A stretch of DNA of 64,000 nt, taken from the NCBI RefSeq assembly GCF_964355755.1, contig NC_092676.1, forward strand, positions 15,728,288 to 15,792,287. The letters are read 5' to 3'. A program made the position numbers and the translations under genes. Each line of letters starts with the position of its first letter. The stretch's first letter is position 1. The DNA comes from Antedon mediterranea (Eukaryota > Echinodermata > Crinoidea > Comatulida > Antedonidae). This document shows, piece by piece, positions 22,991-34,413 of the stretch. The notes below the pieces were generated by a model. It was given only the letters and a program-made list of their open reading frames with translations, was not told the DNA's origin and made no database searches.

Positions 22991-25426
22991 TTCTACCAAA
23001 GGAAATTGTTAAACTCTCTTTAAGAAAAAATGGCTGTATTTGTTTGAGAAAAGCGAATGAATTCTAAAATAGCAGCCATTTTCCGGCAATAGCCTTACAG
23101 CACCAGATGGCTTAAAATGACGTCATGGCATTAGTCGTAGGGGAACCAGACTGCTTTTAATAAAACTTTCAAGGTCAGACTAGACTGCATTACAGTATTT
23201 ATGTTGTTTAATTTCAAATTCCATTTATTATTGTTATTAATTAATAAATATTAATTCACAATGCACAATCTATCACTGCAATCATCACACCACAAATTCT
23301 TCAAAAAACTAAATAGTATTGGCATAAATACTTTCAAGGTTTATAGTGCATATAAAAAAATACTACTTTTGGTACGGCTTTATACTATTCTAATGCAAAC
23401 AAATCTAATTATTATAATAATATTAATAACTTTCAAGGTTTTCAAATATATCATATAGGTCTATAAATTATTTACATAGCACACATATTAAACTTGAATA
23501 TAAATTGGTGTAGTAAATGCACATAAAAGTTGGTTCCCTACAGTATGCAGACATTCTGGCTTGGTACGGTATGCTGACTAATTTAGGTACTTGGTTAAAA
23601 TCCTAAAATTATCAAACACTGGCATCCAAACTTGTAAATAAAAAGAAAAGAAACAAAAGGAAATTAATTATGTTAATCAATATTACTCAACAAAAGACAA
23701 AATGGAATACATTTTTGATCAAGTACACACATGCCCACTTTACTAAACTGAAACCAGCCACCTGCTGAAATTTCATTAAAAAAAATGTGCGACTAATCTT
23801 CTAATTCAGAATCAGATTCTGATAGACTATCTACATCAGAAACATCAGATTCAGATTCTTCACCAAGTTCAACTGAACTGGAAGACATATTACTTTTTGG
23901 CAAGTTAGTACAATCTTTACAGGCACATGCCCTATCTGATAAGAAGCTTTTGCATCGTCTGGAATTGCAAGCAGTTTACACTTACAACCCAGTTTAAGGT
24001 ACTTTACATATTTCCTTTACTTTCTCCATGTTATCTTCAGTATCCCACTGTATTGAGATCATTAACCATAATTAGCCATTATTAGCAGTGACTGTCAACT
24101 GCATGTGACCATAAACTGCAACATAACACCTACGGTAAGCCAATGAAATTTTAAAGCCAATGAAGTAGGCATCCAGCTAGACTCTGTAGATATCCATGGA
24201 AATTTGTCCTAATCTTAATTTCATCTACGAATGCAATAAGTCCATCTAGACCGTCACCATGATCCTTAACTATACTATCAAACAAATCGGTCGGACTTTG
24301 ACCTGACTAAGAGTAGTGACCGCCTCGCCGTGTAACTTTGAGTAGGCTACCTGCCGACGAAGGCACGCTATCTGAAGTTTTTGGTCTGCTATCTCGCCAT
24401 TTTTTTTTGTGAACAGTAACTTTCCTAGGTGTGAACATCTTTAAGTTTGTCTTTTTCCTAACTATTTTCTTTGAATTTGGATCAGCCAGAAAAACACAAG
24501 ATGTATATGAAATAAATTCACTATATCCTGAATCATAGTAGGACAGAAGGTCTTTACTAACGTTAGCTGATGGAATGCTAAAAGTACATAAGTGACAAAT
24601 ATTCTGTGCATCTACTGAATCAACATGTAGAGCAGATTCCTTCATTTTAGCCATATACGCCTGAATATTACTACTTACACTTTTCATAATGCTAGGGGAC
24701 ATATCTGTGATTGTTGACTAGAATTACTAACTGACTTTGAATATTTGCCAATATGTTGGCACGGAAAGGTAATGAATGAACTTGAGTGGTATGCTCTCCC
24801 ATACTATTTAATGTCATAGCCATCTTAACTTTCTTATTTATGACCATCTCATGAGCTTCATCAAAAGCCACACTAGCAAAACTAGTACCAGAAATACTAA
24901 CTGAAAATGCACTTTTATTAAAATAATCTAGAATTTCAAGTGGGAAACATTTCAATTCTGCCAATGATGCAGGACCAAACGCAAGTATAGATGTCTATCT
25001 AAAGCAAAATAAATTGGTGCAAGATTGAGAATGCACATGTTGTGCAAACTGAAGTTCCTACTTCTAATAGATAAATATATGCCCACATAAGCCAACATAT
25101 CGCGTCTTGTGAAGTTATTCCAAAAACGAAATGTTGCATCCTTATTAGCTTTAGTTCTACAGAACTCAAATCAAATTTATCCACTAAAGATGATACAGCT
25201 GAACCTACTGAAGTTAGCTCAGCCTTTGACAACACATTAATATTCTCAAGATTTCTAGATAGTTTTATACACTCAACTACCGTGGCCTCTACAGTCGACG
25301 GTTGATCGTGTAGAAACTGTCCTAACTGAGTTCCATACAGTATATAGCTTCCTAGGTTTGTAACAAAAAAATGTTTGTTGCGCCATGATGGAATAAACCT
25401 AATAAGTTCTTGAGACCCGCATCTGG

Positions 25427-26194
25427 GACCCCATTTACACTTACGATTTAGGTCCAGGGCCGGTCCTGGGCCGGTAGCAAATATTTACCTTTTAGGCCGG
25501 CCCAGAGCGTTTACACTAGCGACACAGATTACTGGTCGGAAGTACCATTGCTTGCTGGGGTACGAAGTACAGTTTGTTTACATTTTTCTCTCTCGATGGT
25601 CAATTCAACTTTCCGCGCGAAGCGACCGTTTTATATTTATACTGTATTGTTGTTTTTTGTCCCGTTAAAAACAAAATGAACCCCACTGTTTTATATATAA
25701 TATGGCTGTATTTTATGTATATGCGAAACAAGCGGAGGAATACTTTATTGAAAGAAGTCACAGATGAGGATAATGAAGAGGAGGTTCTTTTTACAAAATA
25801 TCAAGATCGTGTTCAAAAGAGTAGAAGACGTTTTCTGAGAGAGGTTGACAGGCGCTCAAGGGAGTATCGCCGTGCTAGGCTAGGCCGGTGGGTACACTTT
25901 TTTTTTTTTCCTGCTTGCCCCACTCTTTTTATTATTATCAGCCACCTTCTTGTAGTCCGCTTTTAATTTTTTCATTTTCCTTTGCACTTGCAGTGCGTTC
26001 CGAACAATCCCACTTTCACGTAGGAGCTTGTCGGAAATAATTCGATAGACGCCAGCGTTTCGGACGCTACCGTTTGGGCCTGTATTTTTTCCTCGGCCCA
26101 AATCCCGAGCAACCCAAGTACCTCCTCGTATGTCCAAGTATTTACACTTATTGCCGACCCAGGGCCGGCCTAAATCGTAAGTGTAAATGGGGTC
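25427..26194. mobile_element. PIF/Harbinger-type element, internally deleted
   Basis: The ends are inverted repeats: GACCCCATTTACACTTACGA at 25427 and its complement ending at 26194, continuing through an imperfect CCAGGGCCGG. Inside, the + strand encodes an Arg-rich N-terminal transposase-like piece (RVQKSRRRFLREVDRRSREY, 25740-25890). The minus strand encodes part of a Myb/SANT-like protein (about 26100-25930). Two divergent genes, one a Myb-like DNA-binding protein, are typical of PIF/Harbinger. The right flank begins TAA (TTA on the host strand), the usual TWA target; the left flank shows CCA instead. It interrupts the DUF6589-like gene between LYLD and DAGLKNL. Confidence 0.7.
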
Positions 26195-26559
26195 TAAGTA
26201 TAGCTTCATTAAAGGAGCTTGAGTGTTCTGTAACAAATGCCAGTCGCCTATAAATGGAAGCATCCAACTAAGTGCATCACCATACTCGGTCTTACATTAA
26301 AATGGCATATATTTTTCCATCACTAATTACTACTACAAGTTTTGACAACCTGGAACCTACTTGATACTTATCATACAAAAGGTCAAGAATATGTTTCATT
26401 GTATCTTTGTTGTCTGTAGGCAAATCCAAAATTGAGACCATTTCAAAGTTTGATTTAGAAGTTTCCTTTGAGCTATTGGCAAATAAAACACCTTTAAGGC
26501 TAGGCAAACATACATCGGGATGTTTGTTGTGCATGCATTGTTTGGAAAGCATGTAGTAA

Positions 26560-26929
26560 AATATGTTCCAGGTTGTTGATGTTGACGCCGGCGGGAACAG
26601 ACAATTTCCGGCGAGTTCATTTCAGGCCTGGACCCAAGTATTGTGTCCAGTTCCTCGAAATGCTTGCACGTTTTCCTGCTTGCCCCACTCTTTTTATTAT
26701 TATCAGCCACCTTCTTGTAGTCCGCTTTTAATTTTTTCATTTTCCTTTGCACTTGCAGTGCGTTCCGAACAATCCCACTTTCACGTAGGAGCTTGTCGGA
26801 AATAATTCGATAGACGCCAGCGTTTCGGACGCTACCGTCCATTTGGGCCTGTATTTTTTCCTCGGCCCAAATCCCGAGCAACCCAAGTACCTCCTCGTAT
26901 GTCCAATTGGAACCACGATTTTCAGACAT
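26560..26929 (-). pseudogene. Harbinger Myb/SANT-like DNA-binding protein
   Basis: Starts MSENRGSNWTYEEVLGLLGI, continues WAEEKIQAQMDGSVRNAGVY, and has RKMKKLKADYKKVADNNKKS further on. The Trp in NWTYEEV and the spacing to LGIWAE fit the first helix of the Myb/SANT-like (trihelix-type) domain carried by Harbinger elements, which helps the transposase bind DNA. The frame runs into unrelated duplicated sequence at about 26570 after SRRRQHQQP, so the C terminus is lost. The N-terminal 90 codons look intact. Confidence 0.7.
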
Positions 26930-27230
26930 CTTATAAAAATTGGTACAAATAAATTTAACTATATAAACGATGAAGAAAACAAATTGTCGCGCGAAAAGGA
27001 GAAAGGTATGTACCGAGAATGTCGGATCGTCATAACAACAACCTCATAAAAAGGTCAAACGTTGTTCACGGTTCACTGCGTATGCCGGCCCAAAATGTAA
27101 AAGCCGCTCCTGAACCTATCTGGAGAGGTGGCCCAGATCTGCGTCTGGCCCAGGGCCGGCCTAACTTTTTGGAGTATTTACACTTATTGGCGACCCAGGG
27201 CCGGCCTAAATCGTAAGTGTAAATGGGGTC
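26573..27230. mobile_element. Right half of the same Harbinger element
   Basis: Shares 26680-26905 with the first element at near identity (Myb-like gene) and ends with the same inverted terminus (TCGTAAGTGTAAATGGGGTC at 27211-27230), followed by TAA. No matching left terminus is present. It keeps about 250 bp (26905-27165) that the first element lacks, including the Myb-like start codon. Confidence 0.7.
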
Positions 27231-28874
27231 TAATTATAGCTTCATTAAAGGAGCTTGAGTGTTCTTTAACAAATGCCAGTCGCCTATAAATGGAAGCATC
27301 CAACTAAGTGCATCACCATACTCGGTCTTACATTAAAATGGCATATATTTTTCCATCACTTACTACTACAAGTTTTGACAACCTGGAACCTACTTGATAC
27401 TTATCATACAAAAGGTCAAGAATATGTTTCATTGTATCTTTGTTGTCTGTAGGCAAATCCAAAATTGAGACCATTTCAAAGTTTGATTTAGAAGTTTCCT
27501 TTGAGCTATTGGCAAATAAAACATCTTTAAGGCTAGGCAAACATACATCGGGATGTTTGTTGTGCATGCATTGTTTGGAAAGCATGTAGTAAAATATGTT
27601 TTCTTCCAACTTAGTAAGTTCTACTTTTTCAGAAACAGCTCACTAAAGTCTACTATAGCTAATGGAAACCTACCCCTGTACTGTTGCCTTGTCAAACTAC
27701 GGACTAGCTTCGTTACTTGTAAACACTAGATGGTACCTGCCTATGTTTTTTGGAAGCAGAAACTGATCATGGTGTATTTAAAGTGACTCTACATGTTGTA
27801 CAGATTTGCCATGAAACCCTCTACCACTTTGACCTACATTAACAGCAGAATACCTTGTGTTTTTGTCAATATTGTCAGCAGAAACAACACAGACACTATT
27901 GAATACAATCTTTTCCTTCCTACAAATTTCAGACTTGACTATATCCGTCTGAAATCATCTAAAAGTATCTTTCGAAACTGTCAAACCTAGCCTAGAAAAG
28001 TATGAGTGTATTTGTCAATTGCAACAGCAGTTATAAGATGTAAAGGTGAATAACTGCGTTCATTTTGAATATACATAAGCGAGAAAATTGTAAACAATCG
28101 TTTGTACAATTGGTTACTCTCTCTACATTGCATATATGGAGTATCCCATGAAAAAGGCATACCGGTGATCAATGATTTGTATTCATCTTTTCTCAAACTA
28201 ACTATAAAGTTCCAAGGAAGTAGATCAACTTGTGAAAGCAGTGAATCTAGATCTAATTTCTCTATAGTATTTGCCTGACGTGTAGAAACAATACTGTCAA
28301 TTTGTGAACTTAAACGTTCTCTAATGTCATCTGCAACTATCTGAGAATTTGGTATGGGCCGGTTCACGTGTGTTTGTTTTAGTTTGCACTTTCGTTAACT
28401 CATTGTGTAGTTGGTTTATATCTTTATCGAATATTGTCCTATGAATAATTCCAAATTTGTATCCAAACGCCTAATCATGCACAAATATGCAGTTGACAAA
28501 GAAAGTAGTAATGCAATAATTGATCTTTACTGAAAGGTTTGACAACTGCAACTAAACCATCTTCAAACGTAATTAAACTTTCTCTAAACAACTCTCCAAA
28601 CTTTTTATAAACCAAATTCAAAAGTACTGCCTTGCCTGAATTAAGCTTATCTCCAGCAAATAACATCACACGAGAAATACTTGTCACGATATTACTGCCA
28701 GACACAAACACAAACTAGTAATAATAATATGTTTAAATGATTTAATAGTCCAACAAATACAGTTCGTTTCAAACGGATATAATCAACGCAAAATAACAGT
28801 CCACGTGACTCTGTCCGTGTACTTCGGCGTTCACAATGAATTGTTCCACAGTGTTCCAATACTGGGATGATCAC

Positions 28875-29640
28875 TAGAAGACTTTATCTTCGACGTGCCT
28901 CTACACTACTTCTTATTACAAATAACTTTATACGGAGATCAGCTTCTTCTCCGACCATCTATAGTAACATAAAACATGCATTTTCTAATCTTTACGATTC
29001 CATAAGTAAAACGCAATTATACTAATAAATAGTTTACAATTATTCTTATAACGATAGTAGTACTCACGGTCGTTATTTCCCCACTTGGGCTTATTGAGTT
29101 CAGTTTTAACGTGTAGCATTAGCTACCTTTTATCTACGTATTCGGAATAATGTGCCTTAGCTAAGGTGTACATCAACACTCTCCTAGCCCACATCTATTC
29201 TCTACGCCCAGAACTGTGCAACTGCTAATCTAAACCCGTGGTAGAACATTCTATCATGCTAATTTGCATAACAAGTGATACCGTGTGTGCAAGTGAGTAT
29301 CCAATCACAGACTACCACTTGGTACATACAGAAATATAAAGCGTGTTCTGCACTGATGAACTTCTATTGTATTGTAAAAAAGATCGTAAGGTAACTGAAA
29401 AACATAAATCTAACTTATCTCGTGACAATACTAAACTTTACTAAATAATACATAATAATAATAATACTAAATCCTCCTTTCCTAGACACTGAACATTCCT
29501 GATTTCTACTAACAAATCTTTAAGTTTTTGACCAGAGGTGAGGTGGTAGGTGGTTCAATATCAATACTGCTATAACTAGTGCTTGGTATATCATGATGTG
29601 TTTATATCTATACATTTTCATGTTTTACAGATTTTCAAAA
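28875..29640. other. Spacer inside the DUF6589-like element
   Basis: No coding motif was seen on either strand. This may be an intron or promoter of the element, or unrelated insertion debris. Confidence 0.3.
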
Positions 29641-30324
29641 AGTCATTCTTATTGGGCATTATTACTGGAAGGTAAACCAATTGATGATCGGAATGCATTA
29701 AATTCACTTAAATTGCTTTTTGACATTTTTCTAACTGACTGAGTTGAATGTTTTATTGCACAGTTTTGGCATATAAGATACCTGTAAAAATTATTATAGG
29801 CATTCAAATTCTGTACATAAACAAACATTATCAGTATTACCAGAATCAAGCCTATAGCCAAAGCATTGGTACCAATATATGTTCAATATCTGGTTTTTCA
29901 CAGGATGCAACATTGCAGACTAGACTAGTTTTATTTACCTTTGGTTGTCTTAAAAGGCGTTTCTTACAGGCATTACAAATGCAATCAATATCAGTTTTTT
30001 TTTTTTCAAACTTGATTTTATCTACTACATGGGATACTATAAAACCTTGTTCTAAATGATAATACAATTTATTTGGTCAAAGCACATGAGCCTGATGGAG
30101 TCCACTATGGTACTGTTCAGTTACTTTTCTTTGGCATACTTCAAATTAAAGCTAGCCTAGGCCTAGATAAATACAGAAGTATACTGCCTTTATAGGTTTA
30201 TTTCAATACATCTGGTGAGCTTGGTACCATCATCTTCTGGTCGAGTGTTAAACACGTCTCCAGCTGGCCTAGCATCAGCATAATAGCCTGGGTGGGAGCT
30301 GGCTCTTCTCTGACTAGGTCTCTT

Positions 30325-31606
30325 CTACAAGTTTATCTTGGATTTGCTGTCCAATGATGGAGATAATGTCATTCTGTATACGTTTAGACGTGTAAGCAGC
30401 ATTTTTAGCCTGTGTTTCAAGGTGATTGGCGATGCACTTGTCTCCTGCTCTTGCTCTGAACTTCAAAAGGGATATGAAGTTACCTGGGTTTCTTTCTGGA
30501 TCTTTGTTGGTGTCTTTTATTGAATCGGAATGGCCTCTTAGTGGTAGATTTTGCTTTCCACATAGTACTATCCTATCGATGATTGAATGTAATATTTGTT
30601 TTATTATAGTTGCGTCGGTCTTCAGCAGCTGTATTCAGTTGGACATCTATTGTAGGCTGTTTCTGTTGCATTACACTTACAAAATCTTGGACTTTTTGTT
30701 GGGCGTCCTTATGATATTTCAGATCACTATGTTCTTGCAAATCAGAAATGCCTTTATGGTACATTCTCCACAATTCTGTAACAAATTTTCCGCGTAAAGA
30801 AGATTTTTCAAAAAGACAACAGTACTTGCAGAAGGCTCCATCGGAAGCACGTGAATATTACGCTTACGATTATAATACGGTCTTGCTGCGCATATTTGGA
30901 AACTTATATATGTCGATCTACAAATAAAACCGAATACATCATTATATAGTTAAATGCATACTAATTTGTACCTGTCTAAACTTCTGTCACAACCCTAAAC
31001 CGATCTTCGTCCGATGCATCCTTGCCATGTGTTATCAACATGTTTATGGCTCGATCATTGCAAGTAACTTCTTCGTGTACAATGGTGTTCAATGGAGTAT
31101 CTTCACATGTCGACGTACAAGTATTGTTGGTGCTAGCAGTAGTACCACTAGTACTAGCAGAATAATCATCCTCAATATTAATATCTACATCTGAAAAAGG
31201 GGGCAACGATTTGACTATCAATACATTATAGAATGATGATACATCTTTAATTTCAGAGTGCCAGTGAATTGGAATGCGAATTAAGTCCCTAATAAATTAT
31301 TACTAGGTAGGCCTAATTAATATTAATAATACAATAATAAAAATTAATAATCTACCAATCATTATTTATATGGAAATTAGCACTTCTGCCGTCCTGCTAA
31401 CAATTTTTTTTTATAAATTAACAAAATAGACTAGGTTTAGCCTAGGCCTCAAGTAGGCCTAGTCTAGAGTAGGCCTATCATCTCTCAGTATAAAAAATAA
31501 TCATATAATTATATTTACCTGGATCAGCTGTAGTATCGACTGGTGGTGTCTTAGCAAAAAAGCCTGATAAATTAGATTGCTTTAACCGCTTCGATTTTGG
31601 TTCCAT
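30325..31606 (-). pseudogene. hAT-family transposase (ZMYM1/DUF4371-like), N-terminal half
   Basis: Exon 1 at 31606-31519 starts MEPKSKRLKQSNLSGFFAK and ends at a GTAAAT donor. Exon 2 begins at 31190 after TTTTTCAG in the matching phase (DVDINIEDDYSAS), but an in-frame TAG follows TEV near 30980. The next piece reads YSRASDGAFCKYCCLFEKSS and then ELWRMYHKGISDLQEH...YHKDA. This is the TTF-type zinc finger (C-x2-C, H-x4-H) of hAT transposases. After a one-base frameshift near 30585 comes LCGKQNLPLRGHSDSIKD, NPGNFISLLKFRARAGDK, AKNAAYTSKRIQNDIISIIG. These blocks are characteristic of ZMYM1-like hAT proteins. A stop after KLVEET near 30325 truncates it and the catalytic region is absent. Confidence 0.8.
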
Positions 31607-32520
31607 AATAGTAACGTTTTGAAAAAAAAAAACAACCTTACTTTATTTAATGTACGAAATATACGGTGACACAGGGAGATTTCCAAATTAAGCGCGGTCG
31701 TACGCCCTCTAATTAGAGACCAAATAATACATGAGTGTCACGTGGGCCGTGGCGCTACACCAGTCATACGATCATGTGCTGCTCTGCTGGTCGGTAGAGA
31801 CACGTATCCACGCGTGTTAAGACTATAAAAGGGTCATTCCATCTCAGTTCACCCAAAAAAAATGGAATTTTAAACCCTACCTCTTCCAATTTTGATGAAA
31901 TTTGGTATATGGGTGATTCATAGCAATTAAAGCCAAAATTTCAAATTTTAACTTTATCGGACCAACGGTTTTCAAGATATCGCAATTTCAATTTTCGGTT
32001 TTTACGCAAAAAAGCGCGCGGCCGCCACGTTTCAAAGAGCTGTATCTCGGGAACTATAGGTTCGATTTTAAAAACAAAGGTATTTTTGTAAAGGGGAGAC
32101 CATAAGGAACCTAAATATACTAATTGTGTGTGTTTTATGTTAATTTTAAGTTGAATAAAACTTTGACATATATTTTGACCTTGAAATTGACCCCGTGGAA
32201 CACGCCCGATTTGTTGGTGACTATCACGAAAAATGTAGCCCTACGTGACAACTACAACATATAAAAAAATTGGAGGGGTTTTTTTCTTTGTTTCCATGAA
32301 ATTACAATTTGAAGTTGACATACCTCTTCCTTTTAGTGTATTTTTGGTGTTGTTATACTTATACACAGTGTGAACACTAACTGTTAAGGTGTCTTATTGT
32401 TACGCTTTCTCATCAGGCCCACTTAAACAGTAGATGTATTTTGATATGAGAAATACTGGGTAACTCACATACTTTTCAAATCAATTTTGACACATAGTTT
32501 AGTGTCCTTACTATGTTATT

Positions 32521-33707
32521 ATGCACATTAACATATGCATAATAAGTGATTGCAGAGAACATACAACAGTTACTGTATATGCCTTTTTAAAGGTTGTCAT
32601 CCCCTATATAAAAACAAAACTACCAACCATGAAAAAAGTTCATTATTTCACAGATGGATGTGGCGGCCAATACAAAAACAAATATAACTTTATTAACCTT
32701 TGCCACTACCAGGAAGATTTTGGTTTAGACGCAGAGTGGAATTTTTTTGCTACATCACATGGCAAGAGTGCGTGTGATGGCATAGGTGGAACAGTTAATA
32801 GGCTTGTCACTAAGAGAAGCTTACAGCGTTTGACTGAATGTCATATTATCACATCTCTCAGTATGTTCGACTACTGTGTAATTTTTTATTTCTATTTTAT
32901 GTCTTTAGGCAATGTGGCCAAGGATTATCAATAGTGAATTAGTCACTGTCCTATCAGATAGGTGGTAATCCCCCTGATACAGGGGCTATTGTGTGAACCA
33001 GTTCACCGGGGTAACCCCCTACTCTTTTTCGAATAATGAACTGGGTCCTTTAAAGTACACACATGTTATAACTGTGTACACTGGACTATGGTTTATAGTC
33101 CTTATCCGAGAAGACTTGAAGAGAGGAGCGAGTCGGCCTCGAACCCTTGCCGATGTTGTTTTCTTTTAGGTACGGTAAACGGCGCCCCTGCCTTAACCGC
33201 TCGGCCATATGACTCGCTCATATGGACATTCCAGGCATCAACTTTTTTCATGTGGGAATAGATGAGGTATCTACTGTAGAAAAAGAAATAAAGCCGAGAT
33301 TCAACCTCGCCCAGACCATCAAGGGTACATTACAATATCATCGCTTTGTTCCCGTTTCTCTGGCACAGATGCAGGTCTACAAACTTAGTACCCAGATAAA
33401 CCCTCCGGATGTGGTAGTGATTCAAGAATCTTTCAGTGATGAAAATGAAATTGTTGCTGATACACAACCCACCATTATTAGACTTAAGAATTTTGTGTGC
33501 TGTAGTTATGATGGTGTCCCATGGATTGGTTTGGTGGTGGATGTCTCACTCTCAGAAGAGTTTGGGGATTTTCAAATTAAATTTATGCATCCTCATGGGT
33601 CAGCGAAAACCTTTTATTGGCCGTCCAAAGAAGACTGTTGTTGGATTCCTGAATCAAATGTACATTGTATTATAGCCTCTCCGTTTATAAATCCTCTCCG
33701 TTTATAA
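32521..33707 (+). pseudogene. RNase H-like transposon protein of unknown superfamily, split
   Basis: The first block (32540-32930) reads YFTDGCGGQYKNKYNFINLC, DFGLDAEWNFFATSHGKSA, CDGIGGTVNRLVTKRSLQR. The second block (33222-33707) reads DIPGINFFHVGIDEV, then SYDGVPWIGLVVDVS, KFMHPHGSAKTFYWPSKEDC and CWIPESNV. Both belong to one protein type I recognise as recurring, uncharacterised, in invertebrate genomes. TDG...ATSHGKxxCDG is its core and the KFMHP...WPxxxDxCW block its C-terminal domain. The invariant Asp residues suggest a DDE-like enzyme, but that is inference. The blocks are separated by a short intron-like gap (32878-32910) and a SINE. The N-terminal part is absent. Confidence 0.6.
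32927..33222 (-). mobile_element. tRNA-derived SINE nested in the long-TIR element
   Basis: On the minus strand, 33215-33120 has a tRNA-like head: AGCGAGT ... ACTCGCT would form a 7-bp acceptor stem, ATGGCCGAGCGGTTAAGGC fits a Leu/Ser-type A box, and GGTTCGAGGCC is an exact B box (GGTTCGANNCC). No clean anticodon stem is visible, so it is not a working tRNA. The tail toward 32930 is unrelated sequence with short hairpins. It splits the transposon protein between NVAKD and DIPGINF, which fixes the insertion limits approximately. Confidence 0.65.
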
Positions 33708-34413
33708 AATCCTCTTCGACTAGGAATTACAGTATTTCCCAAAATGATCGCCACAACATTTCTAAATACTGTTTGAATTGTCCAGATGACAAGGAGTAAA
33801 GGCCAGACATAGACAATTGTAACATTATAATAATATATTTAGTTTGTAAATAAAATTAATTTTGGAATACATCAAATTGACATTGAAGTAATGCATGGAC
33901 AGACACCAAAAATACACTAAAAGGAAGAGGTATGTCAACTTCAAATTGTAATTTCATGGAAACAAAGAAAAAAACCCCTCCAATTTTTTTATATGTTGTA
34001 GTTGACACGTAGGGCTACATTTTTCATGATAGTCACCAACAAAACGGGCATGTTCCACGGGGTCAATTTCAAGGTCAAAATATATGTCAAAGTTTTATTC
34101 AACTTAAAATTAACATAAAACACACACAATTAGTATATTTAGATTCCTTATGGTCTCCCCTTTACAAAAATACCTTTGCTTTTAAAATCGAACCTATAGT
34201 TCCCGAGATACAGCTCTTTGAAACGTGGCGGACGCGCCCTTTTTTGCGTAAAAACCGAAAATTGAAATTGCGATATCTTGAAAACCGTTGGTCCGATAAA
34301 GTTAAAATTTGAAATTTTGGCTTTAATTGCTATGAATCACCCATATACCAAATTTCATCAAAATTGGAAGAGGTAGGGTTTAACTCATTGGGTGATCTGA
34401 GATGGAATGACCC

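Larger units (their letters stand above)
26195..27610. repeat. Duplicated ~375-bp piece of the DUF6589-like gene
   Basis: 26195-26565 and 27231-27610 are nearly identical (TATAGCTTCATTAAAGGAGC through GCATGTAGTAAAATATGTT) and each abuts a Harbinger right terminus. The simplest reading is a tandem duplication of a unit made of gene piece plus Harbinger right half, roughly 1035 bp long. Confidence 0.8.
23795..30067 (-). pseudogene. Large transposon-like gene resembling DUF6589 proteins, broken
   Basis: Minus-strand pieces line up in order. 30067-29852 has a zinc-like ICNACKKRLLRQP...CNVASC. 28711-28475 reads FGELFRESLITFEDGLV. 28367-27987 has SQVDLLPWNFIVSLRKDEYK and RSYSPLHLITAVAID. 27900-27750 reads VVSADNIDKNTRYS...GRGFHG. 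27609-27330 has DKYQVGSRLSKLVVVSDGK, then EYGDALSWMLPFIGDWHLL. 25426-24980 reads DAGLKNLLGLFHHGATNKHF...YFALDRHLYLR. 24964-24692 has SVAFDEAHEMVINKKV. A Cys-rich tail (CNSRRCKSFLSDRACACKDC) and an acidic Ser/Glu end (stop near 23795) close it. GDWHLL, the FALDRxxYxR block and DxAHE are the landmarks I associate with DUF6589-type invertebrate proteins. Many frameshifts, a Harbinger insertion and a duplication disrupt it. Its function is unknown. Confidence 0.55.
31831..34413. mobile_element. 2.58-kb element with ~515-bp terminal inverted repeats
   Basis: The left arm 31831-32350 and right arm 33903-34413 are nearly identical inverted copies, starting GGGTCATTCCATCTCAG and ending CTGAGATGGAATGACCC. 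AAAA flanks both ends, compatible with a 4-bp target duplication. The arms contain no frame of note. The inside carries the two + strand coding blocks described separately and a nested SINE. The start of the protein is missing, so this copy is non-autonomous. I cannot assign the superfamily with confidence. Confidence 0.85.

Noticed and set aside
25574-25966. Independent host gene encoding an Arg-rich protein
   Set aside because: It lies wholly between Harbinger inverted ends and fits the basic N terminus of a Harbinger transposase.
30338-30797. Two overlapping + strand frames
   Set aside because: Antisense shadows of the hAT transposase blocks.
33120-33215. Functional tRNA-Leu/Ser gene
   Set aside because: A and B boxes and an acceptor-like stem are present, but no proper anticodon stem-loop and the T-stem pairs out of register; a SINE head fits better.
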